This document shows positions 18,058-27,525 of a stretch of 64,000 nt of DNA, in pieces. The stretch lies in contig NZ_JAQSDR010000009.1 in NCBI RefSeq assembly GCF_029946005.1, positions 1 through 64,000 on the forward strand, written 5' to 3'. The notes under the pieces are model-generated. The model saw only the letters and a program-made list of their open reading frames with translations. It made no database searches and was not told where the DNA came from. The position numbers were made by a program, and so were the translations under genes. This DNA comes from Aquabacterium sp. Lineage in GTDB: Bacteria; Pseudomonadota; Gammaproteobacteria; Burkholderiales; Burkholderiaceae_C. The stretch's first letter is position 1; every line of letters begins with the position of its first letter.

Positions 18058-18702
18058 ATGGCCTGGACGCACGATCAAATGGCGGCCCGCGCCGCCCAGG
18101 AACTGCAAGACGGTTTCTACGTCAACCTGGGCATCGGCTTGCCCACGATGGTGGCCAACCATGTGAGCCCCGACATCGACGTCTGGCTGCAAAGCGAGAA
18201 CGGCATGTTGGGCATTGGCCCTTTCCCGACCGAGGACCAGGTGGATGCTGACCTGATCAACGCTGGCAAGCAAACGGTGACGACGATTCCTGGCTCGTCC
18301 ATCTTTGGCTCGCACGACAGCTTCGCCATGATCCGGGGCGGCAAGATCAACCTGTCGATCCTGGGCGCGATGCAGGTGTCCGACAAGGGCGACCTGGCGA
18401 ATTGGATGATCCCCGGCAAGATGGTCAAGGGCATGGGCGGTGCCATGGACCTGGTGGCGGGCGTCAAGCGCGTGATCGTGTTGATGGAACACTGCGCCAA
18501 GAGTGGCGAGCACAAGCTGCTGCAACAGTGCACCCTGCCATTGACGGGCCTGGGCGTGGTGAACCGCATCATCACGGACCTGTGCGTGCTTGATGTGGAA
18601 CCGGACGGTTTCAGGTGCATTGAACTGGCGCCGGGCGTGACGGTGGAAGAGGTGCGCCTTAAAACGGGAGCGCACGTGCACCTGTCTCATCTGGCGGCTT
18701 GA
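18058..18702 (+). CDS. scoB: Succinyl-CoA:3-ketoacid CoA-transferase subunit B
   Basis: The catalytic B subunit, 214 residues. The active-site glutamate is in [12 protein letters not shown] near residue 48, the family signature, and is preceded by [14 protein letters not shown]. The C-terminal part ends [18 protein letters not shown], typical of the subunit. It is two bases after the A subunit and ends the transcription unit, with a terminator hairpin about 30 bases downstream. Together the pair allows growth on acetoacetate or 3-hydroxybutyrate, including products of PHB breakdown. Confidence 0.94.
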   Translation: MAWTHDQMAARAAQELQDGFYVNLGIGLPTMVANHVSPDIDVWLQSENGMLGIGPFPTEDQVDADLINAGKQTVTTIPGSSIFGSHDSFAMIRGGKINLSILGAMQVSDKGDLANWMIPGKMVKGMGGAMDLVAGVKRVIVLMEHCAKSGEHKLLQQCTLPLTGLGVVNRIITDLCVLDVEPDGFRCIELAPGVTVEEVRLKTGAHVHLSHLAA

Positions 18703-18733
18703 TCGTCAGAGGCCGGACTCACCGGCTCATCTC

Positions 18734-18755
18734 AGGCCGCCTTCGGGCGGCCTTT
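18734..18755 (+). terminator. Intrinsic terminator after scoAB
   Basis: An eight-base-pair stem, AGGCCGCC and GGCGGCCT, closes a stable TTCG tetraloop, followed by TTTGT. It lies 32 bases after the scoB stop codon, well placed to end the CoA-transferase transcript before rmuC. Confidence 0.8.
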
Positions 18756-18804
18756 GTCATGGCCTCATGAACGGACGCCTGGGCAGGTCTGAGACAATGC
18801 CGCC

Positions 18805-20271
18805 ATGAATTGGATCAACTGGATTTTGCTGGCCTTGGGCGTCTTGAACGCCTTGATGTTGCTGTGGTTGGCCACGCGCCGAGGCGACGATGCGCCCATG
18901 AAACGCGCAGCCGACGAGCTCAGGCAAGACCTGCGCAGCCAGACCGATCAACTCGACCGAAACCTGCGCGACGAGGTGTCCCGCAGCGCTGCCGGCACGC
19001 GCCAGGAGTTGGGCTCCATCTTGGCCAATTTCCAGCAGGTCCTGTTGGCACAGCAAGGCGATGTGATTCGCACGCAGAACGAACAACTGGACAGCTTTCG
19101 CGTGCAACTGGCGCAGATGCAGCAATCGTTGAGCGACACCTTGCGCCAGACCACCACCACCCTGGCCGAGCAGGCGCATGCCACGCGCGATGCGCAAGAT
19201 TCGGCCTTCAAGCGCTTCTCAGACACGCTCAACGAGCAGTTGCGCCAACTGTCCGACACCAACGAGCGCCGCCTGATCGAGGTGCGAACCACAGTGGACA
19301 CGCGCCTGCAGGCCTTGCAGGCCGACAATGAAAAGAAGCTGGAGCAGATGCGGCAGACGGTGGACGAAAAGCTGCACGCCACCTTGGAAGCCCGCCTGGG
19401 CGAAAGCTTTAAGCAAGTGGCCGATAGGCTGGAGCAGGTGCACAAAGGCCTGGGCGAAATGCAGCGCCTGGCCAGCGACGTGGGCTCGCTCAACCGCGTG
19501 CTGAACAACGTCAAGACGCGCGGCATTTTTGGCGAGGTGCAACTGGCTGGCTTGCTGGAGCAGGTGTTCACGCCCGAGCAATACGCCGTCAACGTGGAGA
19601 CTGTGCCGGGCAGCGGCGCGCGTGTCGAATTCGCCATCCGACTGCCCGGCCGTGGCGCGCCCGGTTCCGCGCCCCTTTGGTTGCCGCTGGACGCCAAGTT
19701 CCCGCGCGAAGACTACGAACGCTTGCTGGACGCCCAAGACCGTGCCGACGTGGCCGCGGTCGAAGCTGCAGGCAAGGCCATCGAGCAACGTCTGCGCATC
19801 GAGGCCCGCACCATTGCCGAAAAGTACCTGGCGCCGCCGCACACGGCCGACTTCGCCATCCTCTTCCTGCCCACCGAAGGCCTGTACGCAGAGGCACTGC
19901 GCCGCCCCGGCCTGTTCGAGGCCTTGCAGCGTGAGCACCGCGTGATGTTGGCGGGCCCCACCACCTTGCTGGCCACGCTCAACAGCTTGCAGATGGGATT
20001 CCGCACCCTGGCCCTGGAGCAACGCTCGTCCGAGGTCTGGCAGGTGCTGGGCGCGGTCAAGACCGAGTTCGCCAAGTTCGGCGACGTGCTGGCGCGGACC
20101 AAAAAGAAGCTGGAAGAGGCAGGCAACACGATTTCATCCGTTGAAACCCGCACCCGCATGATGGGGCGCGCGCTCAAGAGCGTGGAGTCCATGCCCGAGG
20201 CGCAAGCCCAGGCCTTGCTGCCGATCGAGAACCCGCTGGACGCCGACGAAGGCCCCCCCGAACTACCCTGA
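18805..20271 (+). CDS. rmuC: RmuC-family DNA recombination protein
   Basis: RmuC is a nuclease-fold protein that limits inversion of short inverted repeats. The 488-residue protein starts with one membrane helix (residues 4-24). A long coiled coil follows to about residue 230, rich in Gln, Glu and Arg with heptads. The PD-(D/E)XK-like RmuC domain from about 240 includes GIFGEVQLAGLLEQ, LPLDAKFPREDY and IEARTIAEKYLAPPHTADFA. The C-terminal 20 residues are Pro/Glu rich. It stands alone between the scoAB terminator and the EAL gene. Confidence 0.92.
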   Translation: MNWINWILLALGVLNALMLLWLATRRGDDAPMKRAADELRQDLRSQTDQLDRNLRDEVSRSAAGTRQELGSILANFQQVLLAQQGDVIRTQNEQLDSFRVQLAQMQQSLSDTLRQTTTTLAEQAHATRDAQDSAFKRFSDTLNEQLRQLSDTNERRLIEVRTTVDTRLQALQADNEKKLEQMRQTVDEKLHATLEARLGESFKQVADRLEQVHKGLGEMQRLASDVGSLNRVLNNVKTRGIFGEVQLAGLLEQVFTPEQYAVNVETVPGSGARVEFAIRLPGRGAPGSAPLWLPLDAKFPREDYERLLDAQDRADVAAVEAAGKAIEQRLRIEARTIAEKYLAPPHTADFAILFLPTEGLYAEALRRPGLFEALQREHRVMLAGPTTLLATLNSLQMGFRTLALEQRSSEVWQVLGAVKTEFAKFGDVLARTKKKLEEAGNTISSVETRTRMMGRALKSVESMPEAQAQALLPIENPLDADEGPPELP

Positions 20272-20330
20272 TCAAGTTCGCCGCCAAGCCGCCGATAACC
20301 AGGGTTGCGCTCAACCAAACAAGGTGCTCG

Positions 20331-22907
20331 GTGGCACGGATTCTGTGGGTGGTATTTCTGTGGTGTGGCATGGCCATGGCCCATGCTGCGCAGCCAGGTC
20401 CCGGTGTGGCCGACGTGTCGGTGCTGCCTGGTCTTGGCGAACAGGTGCCGATCGCCATTTGGCGGCCCGCCCAAGCAACGTCCGAAACCGGGGCGGTCCA
20501 ACTGCCATCACCTTCTGAAACCTGGGTGCCGCAACGCTTGGGCATCCGCCCTTTGGGGTTCCGAAGTGAGGGCGTGTGGACCTGGGCCCGCTTGTCGAAC
20601 CCGTCGGCAAATGCCATGTCAGGTTGGTTGGCGGTGGCCGAGCCTTTCACCGACTGGTTGGATTGCGTGGTCAGCTCATCCAGCAGCGCGCCCATCACTT
20701 ACCGAATGGGCGACCACCGTCCCTATGCCGAGCGGCCCTTGCCCCATCCCCGTTTCATCCTGCCCTTGACATGGCAAGCTGGTGAGATCCTGGACGTGCG
20801 CTGCTACCTGCGGAACCAAGGCGCCAACCTGGTGGCCTTTGAATATTGGCAGCCCGACCATTTCTGGGCCATTGAACGCACGGTGGCCGTGACCAAGTTC
20901 TTGGGGTATGGGGCGGTTCTGTTGGTGGTGGTGTGCGGTTTCGTGGGTTTGTTGGTGAACCGCATTCCAGCGGCCATCTTGCTGGTGATCGAATTGGTCC
21001 CCGTGATGATGGGGACCCTGGCTGGCGAGGGGGACGCTTTCGAATTCTTATGGCCCACGCGCCCCGAGTTCAACCTCCCGCCCTTCATGTGGACCTTGTC
21101 CGCCTGCATCGCTGGCACGGTGGTGGTCGCGAAAATCCTGCCGCTGGCCCGCTTTGAAAAAGTCCTGGTCAGGCTGATGATCGTTACCTCGGCGACCTTG
21201 ATGCTGCTGTCGGTGACGATTCCGGTCGGGCAGCCCTTGGGCGTGGCGGTGAATGTCGTGCCCTTGGTGTACGTGTTGATGCTGATGACCCTGTGCTTGC
21301 GGCACTGGCGGGGTGGGCATTTGCCCCGGATCCTGGCCGTGGGCGTGGGTGCGCAGGCGCTGGGGCTGATGGGCGTGCTGGCAGGGGTGCTGGGATGGTT
21401 GGGCCCCAGTGCCCGCTTAGCCGCCTTGTTCGCCAGCGTGGTCAAGGCCATGAGTCTGGCCGTGGCCCTGGCCTACCGCATGCGCGTGGAGCGAGAGCAA
21501 AGCCTTCGCACGCAAGAGGCACACACCCGAGAACTGGAGCAACGCCTGGCCTTCGAGTCGCAACTGCGCCATGTGGCCACACACCACCTGCGCTACGGCT
21601 TGCCCAATCAAGCTTTGCTGGACGAGGCCATTCGCCGCGCGGCACTGTCTTCACCGTTCATGGGTTTGTCCTTGTGGGTGATCAGGCTCAACCGACTGTC
21701 GTTCCTGGAATCCATCTTGCCGCGTGAGCGCCTGGCCAAGTTGGTGGAAGGCTATGCCCAGGACATCGCGTTGTGGCTTCAGGGCCGGGACGATCTGAAC
21801 TTGCTGGGCGTGGAGGAATCGCGCCACGTGGCTGCGCTGGACGACGGCACGCTGGCCTTCGCCTCTATGGGGCTGCCACACAAAGCCGTCATGACCGAGC
21901 TGACGGCATTCCTGACGCACCGCTACGAGCAGGATGGACTGTTCATCGCCTGGGATCCGCACGTGGGTGTGTCCTGCACACCCTCCGATCAGAATCTGGC
22001 GCACGACATGATCGACGAGGCGAGGGTGGCCTTGCAATGGAGCACCGCTCACCAGCGCGTGGTGATGTTCGATGCCGAGCGCATGAAGCGCGAACAATTG
22101 TCGTATGGCCTGACGCTGGACCTGGAAGGTGCCATCGTGCGGGGCGAGCTGGTGCTGCATTACCAACCCAAGGTGGACCTGCCTTCGCGCAAAACCAAGT
22201 CCTTTGAAGCCTTGGTGCGCTGGCGGCATCCCCTCCGGGGCATGATCCCGCCGGGTGCTTTCATCGCCGAGGCCGAAGCCACGGGCGCCATCAACCGCCT
22301 GACCATGTGGGCCATTCGTGAGACCGCCCAGTTTCTGCTGACCTTGCCTGATCCCACGGTGCGAGTGTCGGTCAACATCTCGGCCTTCGACCTGGCCACG
22401 CCCCGTTTCGTTGAGCAGGTGCTGGCCATCTTGCGCGAAGAAAACTGCCCGCCTGAGCGGTTGATTCTGGAGGTGACCGAGTCAGCCGCCTTGAGTGACC
22501 GCGAGCGCGCCTTGGGCACCTTGTCGGCGCTGCGCCGCCATGGCGTGCAGATCGCGCTGGACGACTTCGGTACCGGCTACTCGTCACTGGCCATTCTGCA
22601 AGAGCTGCCGCTTGACGAGATGAAGGTCGACCGCAGCTTCGTGACCGACCTGGGCGTGTCCGAGCGCAAGCAGGAAGTGCTCAAAGCCATGATCGACGTG
22701 GGTCACCGCCTGGGCCTGACCGTGACCATTGAAGGCGTTGAGCAGGAGGACTGCGTGACCTGGCTGGCCGAGCACGACTGCGATGTGATCCAGGGCTTTG
22801 TGTTCAGTCGACCACTGGAGGCGCACATCGCCCGCCAGTGGCTTCATGACCAACAGCCGCGCATTGACAGCGCTCAGGCCGCCTTGCGTGACGTGGCTTC
22901 GGTCTGA
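20331..22907 (+). CDS. 7TM sensor with degenerate GGDEF and EAL phosphodiesterase domain
   Basis: An 858-residue membrane protein. A signal segment (residues 1-20) precedes a periplasmic DISM-like sensory region (about 30-185), a set of seven hydrophobic helices (about 190-385) and a short coiled linker. The next region (about 420-590) has the length of a GGDEF domain but lacks GGDEF, so it is probably inactive. The EAL domain (about 605-850) keeps EALVRWRH, NISAFDL, EVTESAAL, DDFGTGYSS, IEGVEQ and QGF, so the metal-binding set looks complete and c-di-GMP hydrolysis is expected. The start is GTG; its 3' end overlaps the opposite GST gene by 34 bases. Confidence 0.9.
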   Translation: MARILWVVFLWCGMAMAHAAQPGPGVADVSVLPGLGEQVPIAIWRPAQATSETGAVQLPSPSETWVPQRLGIRPLGFRSEGVWTWARLSNPSANAMSGWLAVAEPFTDWLDCVVSSSSSAPITYRMGDHRPYAERPLPHPRFILPLTWQAGEILDVRCYLRNQGANLVAFEYWQPDHFWAIERTVAVTKFLGYGAVLLVVVCGFVGLLVNRIPAAILLVIELVPVMMGTLAGEGDAFEFLWPTRPEFNLPPFMWTLSACIAGTVVVAKILPLARFEKVLVRLMIVTSATLMLLSVTIPVGQPLGVAVNVVPLVYVLMLMTLCLRHWRGGHLPRILAVGVGAQALGLMGVLAGVLGWLGPSARLAALFASVVKAMSLAVALAYRMRVEREQSLRTQEAHTRELEQRLAFESQLRHVATHHLRYGLPNQALLDEAIRRAALSSPFMGLSLWVIRLNRLSFLESILPRERLAKLVEGYAQDIALWLQGRDDLNLLGVEESRHVAALDDGTLAFASMGLPHKAVMTELTAFLTHRYEQDGLFIAWDPHVGVSCTPSDQNLAHDMIDEARVALQWSTAHQRVVMFDAERMKREQLSYGLTLDLEGAIVRGELVLHYQPKVDLPSRKTKSFEALVRWRHPLRGMIPPGAFIAEAEATGAINRLTMWAIRETAQFLLTLPDPTVRVSVNISAFDLATPRFVEQVLAILREENCPPERLILEVTESAALSDRERALGTLSALRRHGVQIALDDFGTGYSSLAILQELPLDEMKVDRSFVTDLGVSERKQEVLKAMIDVGHRLGLTVTIEGVEQEDCVTWLAEHDCDVIQGFVFSRPLEAHIARQWLHDQQPRIDSAQAALRDVASV

Positions 22908-23650
22908 AAAGCGCCCCGGTGCAGCTGGTACATCTGGCGCACCCATTGCAAGGCCGGGCGGCCACGCCAGGGTTCTGTGGCGCCCACCATCGTGCGCTGG
23001 TAAGCCGGGTCGCCATACACCGGGTGCTGGCTCGGGCAGGCGATCGGTGCCAGCAGTGAGGCGGCCGTGATGTCGGCCGCCGTGAAGGTTTGGCCCACCA
23101 GGTAAGTGCGCCCATCGCTGAGTTGCCCCTCCAGCCAGTCGATCACCTCGGTGATGCGCTTTTGTGCACGGGCAGCGCCCTTCGGCGTGATGTTCAGCTT
23201 GCGCCGGAAGGCCCAGCGGATGAAGGGGTAGGCCGCGCGCACAAAGGCCGCCTTGGCGGGTGTGGCATCGTCGGTCCACAGCTTGAGGATGTGCGCATCG
23301 CCCGTGCCAAAACTGGCGGCGTACAGAAAACGCGCCACGTCTTTGCCAATGGCGTCAAAGTGCCGTTCCACCGCGTGGATGTCTTGGCTGGCGGCCTTGG
23401 GGATCAAGGCCAGCGGCGCCTGGTTCTTCTCAAGCCACAGCAGGATGCGACTGCTGTCCTGGATCGTGGCTTGGGGGGTTTTGAGGATGGGCAGGGTGGT
23501 CTGACCGCGCTTGCCCATGATCAGGGCCGGCCCGATGTGGAAGACCGGCGTCATGCGCACTTCCTGGTAGTCGATGCGCGACAGGTCCAGCGTCCAGCGG
23601 ATCTTCTCGCTGTAGTGGGACATGGCGAAGGTGTACAAAGTCCAGCTCAT
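22874..23650 (-). CDS. Glutathione S-transferase family protein
   Basis: A 258-residue GST-fold protein. The N-terminal thioredoxin-like domain begins LYTFAMSHYSEKIRWTLDL (Ser at the usual catalytic position) and has the cis-Pro region TTLPILKT near 55. The all-helical C-terminal domain includes WLEGQLSDGRTYLVGQTFTAADI, the GST N-capping box motif. It is the second of two adjacent GST genes, its ATG overlapping the preceding gene's stop (ATGA). Its last 34 bases overlap the opposite-strand end of the EAL gene. Substrate unknown. Confidence 0.9.
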   Translation of the reverse strand: MSWTLYTFAMSHYSEKIRWTLDLSRIDYQEVRMTPVFHIGPALIMGKRGQTTLPILKTPQATIQDSSRILLWLEKNQAPLALIPKAASQDIHAVERHFDAIGKDVARFLYAASFGTGDAHILKLWTDDATPAKAAFVRAAYPFIRWAFRRKLNITPKGAARAQKRITEVIDWLEGQLSDGRTYLVGQTFTAADITAASLLAPIACPSQHPVYGDPAYQRTMVGATEPWRGRPALQWVRQMYQLHRGAFQTEATSRKAA

Positions 23651-24561
23651 GACGGTTTCACTTCACGGATGCGGTAGCCCAGGCGTGGGAAATGGATGTG
23701 GACTTGGCCAGCGCGCTCACTGTGCAACACCAGGGTCAGGCGCTGCGCGTTGATCCCCACCAATTCGCCTTGCACGGAGGTGCCATGGCCCAGCAATTCA
23801 GGAGCGACGCTGACGCGTTGCCCCAGGCTCAGGCCGCAGGCGTCGGGCGACACGCTGTCGTAGGTGAAGGCAGCAGGCGCATGGGCGGCGGCCAAGGCGA
23901 TGGCTTCACCGGCCGTCATGTCAATGCGTTCGCCATGGCCAAAGGCCTTCATGCGTTCCATCCACGCCGCAGTGGCAGGAAAGCGGCTGAAGTCGAAGCG
24001 GCCATTGCGCGCGAACCACAAGGTTGAATAGAGGGTGAAGTCACCACTGCCAGGCGCGCTGCCGTTCACGAAAGGCTGGGCGCCCAGGCCGCTTTCGACC
24101 CAGGCCACGTTGATGGCCAGTTCTTGCTCGGCCAGCGGCACCGCGCGCTTGAGCGCTTCACGGTCCAAGGGCGCGCCACGCAAGGCGGCGCGGTCGGCCA
24201 GGAAGTCGTCGGGCAGGTGGTCCACATTCTTGCCAAAGGTATAGGCCACGGCCTTGCCGAACAGGTTCAGGTCCACCCAATGCTCGACCACGTCATTCCA
24301 ACCAGCACCCATCTTGGCCGCAGGCGAGGGCGCCACGCGTTCAAGCTCCCAGGCGATCAGCCGGGTGTCGCAAAATACATCGGCGCCGATCTGCAGCACG
24401 GGCACTTTGCGGTAGCCCCCGGTCAAGGCCACCATGTCGGGCTTGGGCGCCATGCGCGGCACCATGACGGAGCGCCAACTCAGGCCTTTGTAGCCCAGCA
24501 GGGCGCGGATCTTTTCGGCGTAGGGAGATTCGTTGTAGTGGTGCAGAACGATGTCACTCAT
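23647..24561 (-). CDS. Glutathione S-transferase family protein, larger paralogue
   Basis: A 304-residue GST-fold protein. The thioredoxin-like domain begins IVLHHYNESPYAEKIRALLG and has RKVPVLQIGADVFCDTRLIA (residues about 50-70). The helical domain follows from about 90 to 230. The last 70 residues (from about 232) form an extra region ending in a beta-rich segment, longer than common GSTs. It starts 18 bases from the divergent GlxA regulator frame and is coupled to the second GST gene. Function is not predictable beyond the fold. Confidence 0.85.
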   Translation of the reverse strand: MSDIVLHHYNESPYAEKIRALLGYKGLSWRSVMVPRMAPKPDMVALTGGYRKVPVLQIGADVFCDTRLIAWELERVAPSPAAKMGAGWNDVVEHWVDLNLFGKAVAYTFGKNVDHLPDDFLADRAALRGAPLDREALKRAVPLAEQELAINVAWVESGLGAQPFVNGSAPGSGDFTLYSTLWFARNGRFDFSRFPATAAWMERMKAFGHGERIDMTAGEAIALAAAHAPAAFTYDSVSPDACGLSLGQRVSVAPELLGHGTSVQGELVGINAQRLTLVLHSERAGQVHIHFPRLGYRIREVKPS

Positions 24562-24644
24562 GGGGCGTCTTTCTCAGGTTGGGGGCATTGTGGCCGTCAG
24601 CCCGCTTCCCTAGAATTGTCGTTTTGGACATCTTTGATGCTGAT

Positions 24645-25616
24645 ATGGTCAACGTGACGAAGCAAGTTCACCGGGTGGGTGTTTATGTGTGCCGTCATCA
24701 CAGCCTGGCCAGCGTGGGCCTGGTGCTCGACACCTTTCGCATGGCGAACCAGATCCCGGGGACGCACCGTTTTGCCTTGACCCGCATCAGCCAGGATGGC
24801 CAGCCCGTGCCCCATCCCGATGGTGCGCTGACCATGGATGGCGACCTCACCACCATGGCCCGCATGGACCTGATCGTGATCCCTTCATTGTGGGCGCATG
24901 GGGAGGCGGCTGTCGCCGAGAACCCCTTGTTGATCCAAGCACTGCATGCTTTGCCACCGCAGGTGTTGGTGGCCACCATGTGCACGGGCGCCTACCTGTT
25001 GGCCGCCAGTGGCCGCTTGAACGAGCGCAGGGCGACCACGCACTGGATGCTGGCCGATGGGTTTCACCAGCGTTTCCCGGGCGTGCTGTTGAAGCCCTCC
25101 GAAAACCTCACCCACGATGGCAACTTCATCTGCTCCGGCGGCTCGCTGGCCGCGGTGGATGCCTGCCTCTACGTTGTGCAATTGCTGGCGGGGCGTGATA
25201 CCGCGCGTGAGTTGGCCCGGATGTTGGTGACCGAAGTGCAGCGTGGCCCGCAAACCCTGTACGCACCGCCCCGAGGCTGGCGCCAGCACGCTGATGCCGA
25301 GGTGCGCAAGCTGGAGACCTTCATCGCCGACCAGCATGCTCAAAGGCTCACCTTGGAAGACCTGGCCAGCCAGGTCCATGTCAGCGTGCGAACCTTGCAG
25401 CGCCGCTTTCTGGCGGCCACCGGCATGACGCCCATCCAGTACCAGCAGGCGGTGCGCATTGAGCGCGGCAAGGACTTGCTGGAGTCCGACAAGCTACCGG
25501 TGCAGGACATTGCCGCGCAGGTCGGTTACCAAGACCGTGTCGCATTTGGCCGCCTGTTCAAGAAAGTGACTGGCATGACCCCAGCGGCGTATCGGCAACG
25601 CCAGCGGCGGGTGTAG
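24645..25616 (+). CDS. GlxA-type AraC-family transcriptional regulator
   Basis: A 323-residue regulator with an N-terminal DJ-1/PfpI (class I amidotransferase-like) domain and a C-terminal AraC DNA-binding domain. The first part contains MCTGAYLLAASGRL near residue 111, with Cys in the nucleophile-elbow position. The C-terminal two helix-turn-helix units run from about 222: LTLEDLASQVHVSVRTLQRRF and QDIAAQVGYQDRVAFGRLFKK. ATG 24645 is chosen because the domain starts right after; the open frame runs back to a TTG at 24579. It is divergent from the two GST genes (83 bases), its likely targets. Confidence 0.87.
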   Translation: MVNVTKQVHRVGVYVCRHHSLASVGLVLDTFRMANQIPGTHRFALTRISQDGQPVPHPDGALTMDGDLTTMARMDLIVIPSLWAHGEAAVAENPLLIQALHALPPQVLVATMCTGAYLLAASGRLNERRATTHWMLADGFHQRFPGVLLKPSENLTHDGNFICSGGSLAAVDACLYVVQLLAGRDTARELARMLVTEVQRGPQTLYAPPRGWRQHADAEVRKLETFIADQHAQRLTLEDLASQVHVSVRTLQRRFLAATGMTPIQYQQAVRIERGKDLLESDKLPVQDIAAQVGYQDRVAFGRLFKKVTGMTPAAYRQRQRRV

Positions 25617-25743
25617 AGTCCTTGCACCCCTTCCTCCCTCTCTTACGCCTCGTCCTGCATTGCCCCTAGCGGCGTCGTGCCTGTTCGATCCGAACGATGG
25701 GTATCCGACGTCAGCGGCCACCGTGCCGCGTCTGGAGCCTTGC

Positions 25744-26445
25744 ATGACCGCCGCCGCCACGCCCGACCTGGGTTACCAGGTCAAGTTTCAGTCCGTCCCC
25801 ATTCAAGGTGGCGACGATCTTCAGATCAGGTCCCTGCTGGACCGCCAGCAGTTCTTTGACCCGGACGGCGCGGCGCACGCGCAAGGCATCTCGGCCGCCA
25901 CCTGGCCCTTGTTCGGCATGCTGTGGCCATCGGCCCAGTACCTGGCCTGTGCCATGCAACAGCGCGATGACCTGGTCGGCAAGCGCATCCTTGAAATCGG
26001 TTGTGGCCTGGGCTTGGCCAGCCTCGTGGTTCACCGTCGCCTGGCTGATGTCACGGCCAGCGATTGCCACCCTTTGGCCGAGGTCTTTTTGCAGGCCAAC
26101 CTCTTGCTCAATGCCTTGCCTGTGATGAAGTACCTCACGGGGCAATGGACCACCGCCAACGCGGGCCTGGGCCAGTTCGACCTCATCATTGGCAGCGATG
26201 TGCTGTACGAGCGCAGCCATCCCCAGCAGTTGTCCGACTTCATCGATCGGCATTCGGCCGACGTGGTCGAGATCGTCATCGTCGATCCCAACCGCGGCCA
26301 CCGCTCGCGCTTCACCCAACACATGCAGGCCCTGGGATTCGCGCACAGCATGACCAACCTGGACAGCGCCTTGCCCGCCAGCGAGCCTTACCGTGGCCGC
26401 ATGCTGCACTTCACGCGGCAGCAACGTTCACTGCTGAGCGCCTGA
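25744..26445 (+). CDS. Class I SAM-dependent methyltransferase (PF10294-like)
   Basis: A 233-residue methyltransferase. Motif I is ILEIGCGLGLASLVV near residue 81, the acidic strand end TASDCHP follows, and FDLIIGSDVLYERSH near residue 145 is the motif that marks the lysine-methyltransferase-like METTL21/NNMT group. ATG 25744 is chosen over 25660 because GGAG lies seven bases before it. It faces hemH and overlaps its 3' end by 18 bases on the opposite strand. The substrate may be a protein or small molecule; none is indicated. Confidence 0.82.
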   Translation: MTAAATPDLGYQVKFQSVPIQGGDDLQIRSLLDRQQFFDPDGAAHAQGISAATWPLFGMLWPSAQYLACAMQQRDDLVGKRILEIGCGLGLASLVVHRRLADVTASDCHPLAEVFLQANLLLNALPVMKYLTGQWTTANAGLGQFDLIIGSDVLYERSHPQQLSDFIDRHSADVVEIVIVDPNRGHRSRFTQHMQALGFAHSMTNLDSALPASEPYRGRMLHFTRQQRSLLSA

Positions 26446-27525
26446 AGCCTTGGCCCGGTCGCGCTGGGCGGCCAGAACGGTGGGCGACGATTGCTCAGCG
26501 CGCTGGCTGGGCCAACCTTGCAAATGCTTCTCCACCAGGCTGCTGAGCGCCCGGATCCACTCCAGCCGGTCGTTCAGGCAGGGAATGTAGTTGAACTCCT
26601 GGCCACCGCTGCTCAGGAAGGCGTCCTTGCCCTCCATCGCGATCTCTTCCAGAGTTTCGATGCAATCGCCCACGAAGCCGGGACAGATCACATCCACACG
26701 CTGGGTACCGGCCTTGGCCAATGCGCGCAGTGTGGGCTCGTTGTAGGGCTCCAGCCACTTGGCCTTGCCAAAGCGGCTTTGAAAAGTGACCACGTAGTCG
26801 TCGGCTTTCAAGCCGAGGCTTTCGGCCAGCAAGCGGCCGGTCTTGAGGCATTCGCAGTGGTAAGGGTCGCCCAGGTGCAAGGTGCGCTCGGGCATGCCGT
26901 GAAAGCTCATCACCAGCTTGCCGGCGCGGCCATGGCTGGCCCAATGGGCCCGCACGCTGGCGGCCAAGGCTTCGATGTAACCCGCGTCATCATGAAACCG
27001 CGCGATGGTGCGCAACTCGGGCAAGTGGCGCACACGCTGGCCCCAACTGAACACATCGTCCATCACGCTCGCCGTGGTGGCGCCCGAGTACTGCGGGTAC
27101 AGCGGCACGATCAGGATGCGGTTAGCGCCTTCAGCCTTGAAAGCGTCCAGCTGGCTGGCAATGCTTGGCTGACCGTAGCGCATGGCGTGCTTGACGATCA
27201 AATCGTGGCCTTGCTCCCCCATGAAACCTTGCAACAACGTGGTCTGTTTTTCAGTCCACACGCGCAAGGGCGAGCCTTCTTTCATCCAGATGCTGGCGTA
27301 CTTGGCCGCCGACTTGGCCGGACGAACGCGCAGCACGATGCCGTGCAGGATGAGCCACCAGATTGTGCGGGGAATTTCCACCACGCGCGGGTCGCTCAGG
27401 AACTGACCCAAGTAGCGGCGCAGGGCCGCAGGCGTGGGGGATTCAGGGGTGCCCAGGTTGACCAGCAACACGCCGGTCCGGGGGGCTTGTCCGTGTTGAA
27501 AACGGGGTTCAGTGGCAAACGTCAT
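26428..27525 (-). CDS. hemH: Ferrochelatase
   Basis: Inserts ferrous iron into protoporphyrin IX in the last step of heme synthesis. A 365-residue protein with the conserved GVLLVNLGTPESPT start, the catalytic-histidine signature VMSFHGMPERTL near residue 205, and the family's CPGFVGDCIETLEEI segment near 281, with the conserved glutamate. The start codon overlaps the stop of the hybrid kinase gene (ATGA), so it seems co-transcribed with it. That linkage is unusual. Residues after about 330 are Gln/Ala rich and likely non-conserved. Confidence 0.96.
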   Translation of the reverse strand: MTFATEPRFQHGQAPRTGVLLVNLGTPESPTPAALRRYLGQFLSDPRVVEIPRTIWWLILHGIVLRVRPAKSAAKYASIWMKEGSPLRVWTEKQTTLLQGFMGEQGHDLIVKHAMRYGQPSIASQLDAFKAEGANRILIVPLYPQYSGATTASVMDDVFSWGQRVRHLPELRTIARFHDDAGYIEALAASVRAHWASHGRAGKLVMSFHGMPERTLHLGDPYHCECLKTGRLLAESLGLKADDYVVTFQSRFGKAKWLEPYNEPTLRALAKAGTQRVDVICPGFVGDCIETLEEIAMEGKDAFLSSGGQEFNYIPCLNDRLEWIRALSSLVEKHLQGWPSQRAEQSSPTVLAAQRDRAKASGAQQ

